From an uncultured Bacilli bacterium (GTDB lineage Bacteria; Bacillota_I; Bacilli_A; RF39; UBA660), in the NCBI GenBank assembly GCA_947632255.1, contig CANROL010000031.1, forward strand, positions 1 through 9,425: DNA of 9,425 nucleotides. The letters run 5' to 3'. This document shows, piece after piece, positions 5,574 through 9,425 of the stretch. The first letter of the stretch is position 1. Each line of letters begins with the position of its first letter. The translations under genes and the position numbers were made by a program. The notes under the pieces were generated by a model. It did not search any database, was not told where the DNA came from, and saw only the letters and a program-made list of their open reading frames with translations.

Positions 5574-6876
5574 TTTATATGGTGGGGTAGAAAATAATCA
5601 AAGATATATTTATAATAATAAAGGTACTAATGAGGTAGTTAGTGTTAATTTAAAAGAAGAAGATATTATTAAAATTTTAAATCTTCTTAAGAGAAAAGAT
5701 ATTAAAAAAATAAAATTAACAGATGAATATATTTATCTTAGTTATGATGATATGAATGTTACTTTAACAGAAGATTTTTTTGAGATAAGTGATAAATATG
5801 ATATATATGTTAATGATTTAAGAGGAAAAGTTAAAAAATATGTCGAAGATGAAGCATTAAAAAAAATAAAAAATAAAAATACCAAAATAAATAGAAATAA
5901 AAATAAAAAGGGACAAAAAATGTTGGTAGCTAGTTCTTTAATAACTTCTCTTTTATTAACAAGTTTGGGATTAAGTTTAAAAGAAGCGGTAAAAAAGACA
6001 CAATTAGAAGATGATGATAAGACACCTGTTTTAAGTGATGTTACAAGTGATTTATTGGAAGATGATGTTAAAATATTAAATGATTTAGTAAATAATGCGA
6101 ATAATAAGGAAGTAAAAACTGAAGAATTAGGAAATCAAGAAGAAGTAAAACCCAAAGAAGAGATAATAGAAGAACCAGTAAAAGAAGATATAATGGAGGC
6201 TGATTATAATTTTGATTATGAATTTTTAGATTTAACGAAAACTGGAAAATTAGAAGAAACTAAAGAATATTTAGGGGACTATATAAAACACTACGCTACA
6301 CGTTGGGGGTTACCAGTTAATTTAGTGATGGCTCAAGTTACCCAAGAAAGACCTTCTGTAGTTGAGGGAAGAATTAAAAATCCTTGTCAAATAACAGAAG
6401 AAATATTTATTAATCATACTTTTAAAATGCCAGTTTATGATGAGGCTGGTTTTACAGGAACTTATGATACTTTTACAGTTACTAAAGCATCTTTAGGAAC
6501 TTATGAAGGAAATATTATGACAGGTATTGCTTATTTAAGAGAATGTGTTGATAGTAGTAAAAGTTTAATAACAGGGTTATATTTATATAATCAAGGGGAA
6601 CCTAGTTTATGGGCGGCATGTGGATATTTTGGGTTAAATTTAAGTGATTATAAAGGGGATAATATGACTAAAGAAGCATGTGAGTTAATTAAAAATTATA
6701 ATATAGCGGCCCATGGAAATAATTATGGTGATTATTATTATTTAGCAAATGTTTTTCAATATTTAGAGACATCTAATCGAGGTGCCGCGGATTTAAGTTA
6801 TTATTTAGGAAGTGAAAAAATAGATATTAATATTAATAATACTTTAAATCATGAAGTAGGAATATCAAGAGGTTAA
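5566..6876 (+). CDS. membrane-anchored lysozyme-like / lytic transglycosylase protein
   Basis: The 436-residue protein has three parts. A cytosolic N-terminal region (1-118) of unrecognised fold ends in a very basic, Lys/Asn-rich stretch (98-117). One membrane segment follows (about 119-138). Then come an acidic low-complexity linker (about 145-230) and an extracellular lysozyme-like domain (235-405). In that domain AQVTQERPS supplies the likely catalytic Glu (E261), NPCQI (272-276) sits where these folds have a D/G-x-M-Q loop, NIMTGIAYL (316-324) and LYLYNQGE (338-345) match the N-I-x-x-G-x-x-Y-L and A-Y-N-x-G motifs, and YGDYYYLANVFQYL (387-400) matches the Y-G-D-P-x-Y-x-x-x-V pattern of CwlT/phage-type muramidases. 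It should cut peptidoglycan glycan strands outside the membrane. Start ATG 5566 follows AGGT-GGAG (5555-5562); a GTG at 5557 is an alternative start adding three residues. The cytosolic part suggests control from inside the cell. Confidence 0.75.
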   Translation: MLNLYGGVENNQRYIYNNKGTNEVVSVNLKEEDIIKILNLLKRKDIKKIKLTDEYIYLSYDDMNVTLTEDFFEISDKYDIYVNDLRGKVKKYVEDEALKKIKNKNTKINRNKNKKGQKMLVASSLITSLLLTSLGLSLKEAVKKTQLEDDDKTPVLSDVTSDLLEDDVKILNDLVNNANNKEVKTEELGNQEEVKPKEEIIEEPVKEDIMEADYNFDYEFLDLTKTGKLEETKEYLGDYIKHYATRWGLPVNLVMAQVTQERPSVVEGRIKNPCQITEEIFINHTFKMPVYDEAGFTGTYDTFTVTKASLGTYEGNIMTGIAYLRECVDSSKSLITGLYLYNQGEPSLWAACGYFGLNLSDYKGDNMTKEACELIKNYNIAAHGNNYGDYYYLANVFQYLETSNRGAADLSYYLGSEKIDININNTLNHEVGISRG

Positions 6877-6877
6877 A

Positions 6878-7585
6878 ATGAAAAAGGTTTTAATAACAGG
6901 GGCATCACGGGGTTTGGGTGCTGAAATTGCTAAATTATTTTTGGAAAATGGGGATTTAGTTTATATAAATTATAACCAAAGTAAAGATAAAGCTCAGGAT
7001 AATTTTAAAAATTATCCTAATGCACATTTAGTAAAATGTGATGTTAGTAATGAAGAAGAAATAAAAGAAATGATTAATACTATAAAAAATGAAGTTGATT
7101 ATTTAGATGTTATTGTAAATAATGCTGGTATTGCAATAGATACGATGGTTGATGATAAAACTATGGCTAATTTTCAAAAAATAATTGATACAAATTTAAT
7201 TGGTCCTTTTTTAGTTGTTAAATATGCGAGATATTTATTAAAAAATACTAGTAGTATTATTAATATTAGTTCTACAAATGGGATAGATACTTATTATCCT
7301 TATAGCTTGGATTATGATGCTTCCAAAGCGGGTTTAATTTCTTTAACACATAATATGGCGGTAGAACTTGCCCCGATTAGAGTTAATGCTGTTGCTCCAG
7401 GTTGGATAAATACTGATATGAATAAAGATTTAGATGAAGATTTTATTAAAAAGGAGTGTGAGCATATTTTATTAAAAAGGTTTGCGGATCCTAAAGAAGT
7501 AGCGCAAGTAGTATTTTTTCTGGCTAGTGATGAAGCTAGTTATATAAATAATACTGTAATTAGAGTAGATGGAGGTTTTAGATGA
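6878..7585 (+). CDS. FabG-like short-chain dehydrogenase/reductase
   Basis: The 235-residue classical SDR is complete. It has the dinucleotide motif TGASRGLG (7-14), NNAG (81-84), the active-site Asn in DTNLIG (104-109), Ser in INISST (128-133), YDASK (146-150, Y146 and K150 catalytic), RVNAVAPG (168-175) and the C-terminal DGGFR. It is closest to 3-oxoacyl-ACP reductase FabG, which reduces 3-ketoacyl-ACP with NADPH, but no fatty-acid synthesis genes are adjacent, so another carbonyl substrate is possible. YmfI, which reduces the modification on elongation factor P, is one FabG-like alternative. Start ATG 6878 is one base after the previous stop and 5 nt after AAGAGG (6867-6872). The gene overlaps the next one by 4 nt (ATGA). 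Confidence 0.85.
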   Translation: MKKVLITGASRGLGAEIAKLFLENGDLVYINYNQSKDKAQDNFKNYPNAHLVKCDVSNEEEIKEMINTIKNEVDYLDVIVNNAGIAIDTMVDDKTMANFQKIIDTNLIGPFLVVKYARYLLKNTSSIINISSTNGIDTYYPYSLDYDASKAGLISLTHNMAVELAPIRVNAVAPGWINTDMNKDLDEDFIKKECEHILLKRFADPKEVAQVVFFLASDEASYINNTVIRVDGGFR

Positions 7586-8811
7586 AAATAGATGAATTAA
7601 TAAAAAAAGGAGAAGTTGCTTGTCGGGATATTTTTAAACAAATTGCTGATAATGAATACTATTTTAGTTCTTTAGTTTTAGAGGCATTTCATAAATATAA
7701 TGTTAGTGAAGCTCATTTTAATATGACTACAGGGTATGGTTATAATGATATAGGACGAGATGTTATTGAAAAAATATATGCAGAAATATTTAAAGGGGAA
7801 ACAGCTTTAGTTCGTAACCAATTTATAAGTGGATCACATGCCCTTACGGTGGCGTTATTTGGCTTATTGCGACCAAGTGATACCATGTTATCAATAACTG
7901 GGCTTCCATATGATACTTTACATGAAGTAATAGGGATTAAAGATAATCCTAGTTCTTTAAAAAGTTTTGGAATTAATTATGAACAAATAGATTTAGTAGA
8001 TAATAAATTTGATATACCTAAAATTAAAGAAGTTTTACAAACTAAAAAAATAAAATTAATTGAAATTCAAAGAAGTAAAGGATATTCAACAAGAAAAAGT
8101 ATTAGTATTAAAGATATCGAAGAAGTAATTAAAGAAATAAGAAAAGTAGATACTAATGTTATTATAATGGTAGATAATTGTTATTGTGAATTTGTCGAAA
8201 AAACTTCACCTCTAGAAGTAGGTGCAGATTTAATTGTTGGTTCTTTAATTAAAAATTTAGGAGCTTCCCTTGCAAGTAATGGAGCATATATTGTGGGTAA
8301 AGATGAACTTGTTCAGTTATGCAGTGAAAGACTTAATTTACCAGGTGAGGGCGCGGATGTTGGCCCTAGTTTAGGTGCTAATAAAAGTTTTTTACAAGGT
8401 CTTTATTTTGCCCCTATGGTGGTTGCTAATAGCTTAAAAATTGCAGTAATAACTAGTTATGTTATGGAACAATTAGGTTATCAAGTAGAACCTAAATATA
8501 ATGAAAATAGGGTAGATATTGTTGAAAATATAATCTTTAATGATCGTGATAAATTAATAAAATATGTTCAAGGTATTCAAAAATATTCGCCAGTTGACTC
8601 TAATAGCTTGCCTATTCCTGGGGATATGCCAGGTTATGATGATGAGATTATTATGGCAAGTGGGTCTTTTACACAAGGATCTAGTATTGAACTATCTTGT
8701 GATGGGCCTTTAAGAAGTCCATATATTGCTTATCAACAAGGGGGAATATCTTATATGTATGGTAAAATTGCTTTAAAAAATATTTTAAAGGAGTTATATG
8801 AAAATAATTGA
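7582..8811 (+). CDS. ynbB: YnbB-family PLP-dependent lyase-like protein ('methionine gamma-lyase family')
   Basis: The 409-residue fold-type I PLP enzyme belongs to the YnbB group, labelled methionine gamma-lyase family or aluminium resistance protein, whose physiological reaction is unsettled. Visible signatures are GYGYNDIGRD (51-60), NQFISGSHAL (79-88), LRPSDTMLSITGLPYDTLHEVIG (96-118), QRSKGYS (163-169), VDNCYCEFVE (197-206, D198 for the PLP ring nitrogen), GSLIKNLG (220-227, K224 the Schiff-base lysine), the GEGADVGPSLG loop (255-265) and GPLRSPYIAYQQGG near the end (375-388). The length is normal for the family. The segment after the PLP lysine reads NLGASLASNG (225-234), where I recall NPGGGLAPTG in typical members. 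Start ATG 7582 is 6 nt after GGAGG (7571-7575), which is itself part of the SDR C-terminal codons. It overlaps the SDR gene by 4 nt and the GNAT gene by 14 nt. Confidence 0.88.
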   Translation: MKIDELIKKGEVACRDIFKQIADNEYYFSSLVLEAFHKYNVSEAHFNMTTGYGYNDIGRDVIEKIYAEIFKGETALVRNQFISGSHALTVALFGLLRPSDTMLSITGLPYDTLHEVIGIKDNPSSLKSFGINYEQIDLVDNKFDIPKIKEVLQTKKIKLIEIQRSKGYSTRKSISIKDIEEVIKEIRKVDTNVIIMVDNCYCEFVEKTSPLEVGADLIVGSLIKNLGASLASNGAYIVGKDELVQLCSERLNLPGEGADVGPSLGANKSFLQGLYFAPMVVANSLKIAVITSYVMEQLGYQVEPKYNENRVDIVENIIFNDRDKLIKYVQGIQKYSPVDSNSLPIPGDMPGYDDEIIMASGSFTQGSSIELSCDGPLRSPYIAYQQGGISYMYGKIALKNILKELYENN

Positions 8812-9277
8812 TTATTGTAGTAAATATAATGAAGATATAAAAGATTTATTGGTGGAATTACAAACTTATATTGCTTTAATAGATAGAGAAAAATATAATA
8901 TTGTAACACCAGAATATAGAGAAGCATATTTTGCTAAAACAATGAATGAAGTTAATAAATATGAAGGCAAAATATTGTTAGCTCAAGAAGATAATAAAAT
9001 TATTGGTTTAATCGTTGGTGTTATTAATAATGAAAATATTAATACTTATGATTTTTTGGCCCCTAAAAGAGGAAGAGTAACCGAATTGATTGTGACAAAA
9101 AATTCCCAACATTTAGGAGTTGGGCAAAAATTATTATCTAAAATGGAAAAATATTTTAAAGATAATGGTTGCCAAGGAATTTTAATTGATGTTTTTGCAT
9201 ATAATTTAAATGCTCAAGAATTTTATAAGAAAAATGGCTATTTTAATCGTAATATTGAAATTATGAAAAAAATTTAA
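8798..9277 (+). CDS. GNAT family N-acetyltransferase
   Basis: The 159-residue protein has the GNAT fold order: an N-terminal strand-helix (1-30), the strand pair GKILLAQEDNKIIGLIVGVI (57-76), motif A with VTELIVTKNSQHLGVG (94-109; Q104-x-x-G-x-G binds the acetyl-CoA pyrophosphate) and helix QKLLSKMEKYFKDNG (110-124). Motif B follows with IDVFAYNLNAQEFYKKNGY (130-148). It should transfer an acetyl group from acetyl-CoA to an amine; nothing in the sequence fixes the acceptor. Start ATG 8798 follows AAAGGAG (8787-8793) at 4 nt and overlaps ynbB by 14 nt, so it is the last coupled gene of the operon. No convincing terminator follows before the tRNA promoter. Confidence 0.88.
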   Translation: MKIIDYCSKYNEDIKDLLVELQTYIALIDREKYNIVTPEYREAYFAKTMNEVNKYEGKILLAQEDNKIIGLIVGVINNENINTYDFLAPKRGRVTELIVTKNSQHLGVGQKLLSKMEKYFKDNGCQGILIDVFAYNLNAQEFYKKNGYFNRNIEIMKKI

Positions 9278-9306
9278 AAAATGTTTTCAAAAAACTGAAA
9301 AAATTG

Positions 9307-9335
9307 TTGACATCAAGCGTATTTAATGTTAATAT
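9307..9335 (+). promoter_or_regulatory. sigma-A promoter of the tRNA gene
   Basis: A perfect TTGACA (9307-9312), a 17-nt spacer and TAATAT (9330-9335), so a start is expected near 9342, about 11 nt upstream of the tRNA. It has the only perfect -35 placed at a usable distance from a -10 in the window, as suits a stable RNA gene or cluster continuing past the edge. Confidence 0.75.
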
Positions 9336-9352
9336 TTAATTACGCATGAAAT

Positions 9353-9425
9353 GGGCGCTTAGCTCAGTTGGTTAGAGCACCTGCCTTACAAGCAGGGGGT
9401 CATAGGTTCGAGTCCTATAGCGCCC
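9353..9425 (+). tRNA. tRNA-Val (anticodon UAC), discriminator/CCA end outside the window
   Basis: The cloverleaf folds fully. The acceptor stem is GGGCGCT (9353-9359) with AGCGCCC (9419-9425). The D stem is GCTC/GAGC (9362-9365, 9375-9378). The anticodon stem is CCTGC/GCAGG (9380-9384, 9392-9396) with loop CTTACAA. The T stem is ATAGG/CCTAT with loop TTCGAGT (9407-9413). Anticodon TAC (9387-9389) reads GUA and wobble valine codons. Whether CCA is encoded cannot be seen. Confidence 0.97.

Noticed and set aside
9284..9301. TTTTCA/TGAAAA hairpin after the GNAT gene as a terminator
   Set aside because: The 6-bp stem is AT-rich and is not followed by a T-run, so operon termination before the tRNA is not evident.
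1..9425. CRISPR array, insertion sequence, phage genes, toxin-antitoxin pair or riboswitch
   Set aside because: No spaced repeats, transposase or integrase motifs were found, and no untranslated leader is long enough for a riboswitch; all gaps are under about 165 nt.

Overview
The window is very AT-rich, roughly a quarter G+C by eye, and almost wholly coding. It suggests a low-GC Bacillota (Bacilli) with a compact genome, perhaps one of the uncultured gut lineages with reduced genomes. The evidence is strong AGGAGG or GGTGAT ribosome binding sites, a SpoVS protein, a CotD-like Cys/His-rich protein, a DUF1292 protein and a YnbB-type PLP enzyme. Tryptophan is encoded by TGG and TGA is a true stop (7583-7585 and 8809-8811), so the code is standard and this is not a code-4 Mycoplasma or Spiroplasma.

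Layout. At the left edge (1-5, minus strand) only the first codon and a bit of a divergent gene is visible. Facing right is ffh (162-1469), the SRP GTPase. It is followed by a small CotD-like protein (1543-1872) with its own terminator, a DUF368/PopT-type polyprenyl-phosphate translocase (1919-2695), and a multi-pass YjdF/DUF2238-like membrane protein (2746-3486) whose terminator hairpin lies inside its last codons. Next is a probable three-gene unit: a small membrane protein (3556-4059), a Methyltrans_SAM/COG1092-type methyltransferase (4060-4929) and spoVS (4976-5236, then a terminator). A strong promoter at 5286-5314 drives a tightly packed five-gene operon to 9277: DUF1292 protein, membrane-anchored lysozyme-like/lytic transglycosylase, FabG-like SDR, YnbB-like PLP enzyme and GNAT acetyltransferase. 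Three of the four junctions overlap by 4-14 nt and the fourth has a 1-nt gap. The window closes with a promoter and tRNA-Val(UAC), complete except for the discriminator/CCA end.

How it works together. Several products act on or at the envelope: Ffh for membrane targeting, the DUF368 protein for lipid-carrier recycling, the lytic enzyme for peptidoglycan, plus two membrane proteins of unknown role. SpoVS and the CotD-like protein hint at a sporulation or differentiation programme, and a CATANNNTA-type motif precedes the CotD-like gene. I see no mobile element, CRISPR array, riboswitch-length leader, phage gene or defence system. The most notable non-coding features are promoter -10 boxes lying only 14-22 nt before start codons, implying mRNAs that begin almost at the Shine-Dalgarno sequence, and terminator hairpins that overlap stop codons. 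The best candidate for unstudied biology is the DUF1292/lytic-enzyme pair at the head of the 5331-9277 operon.
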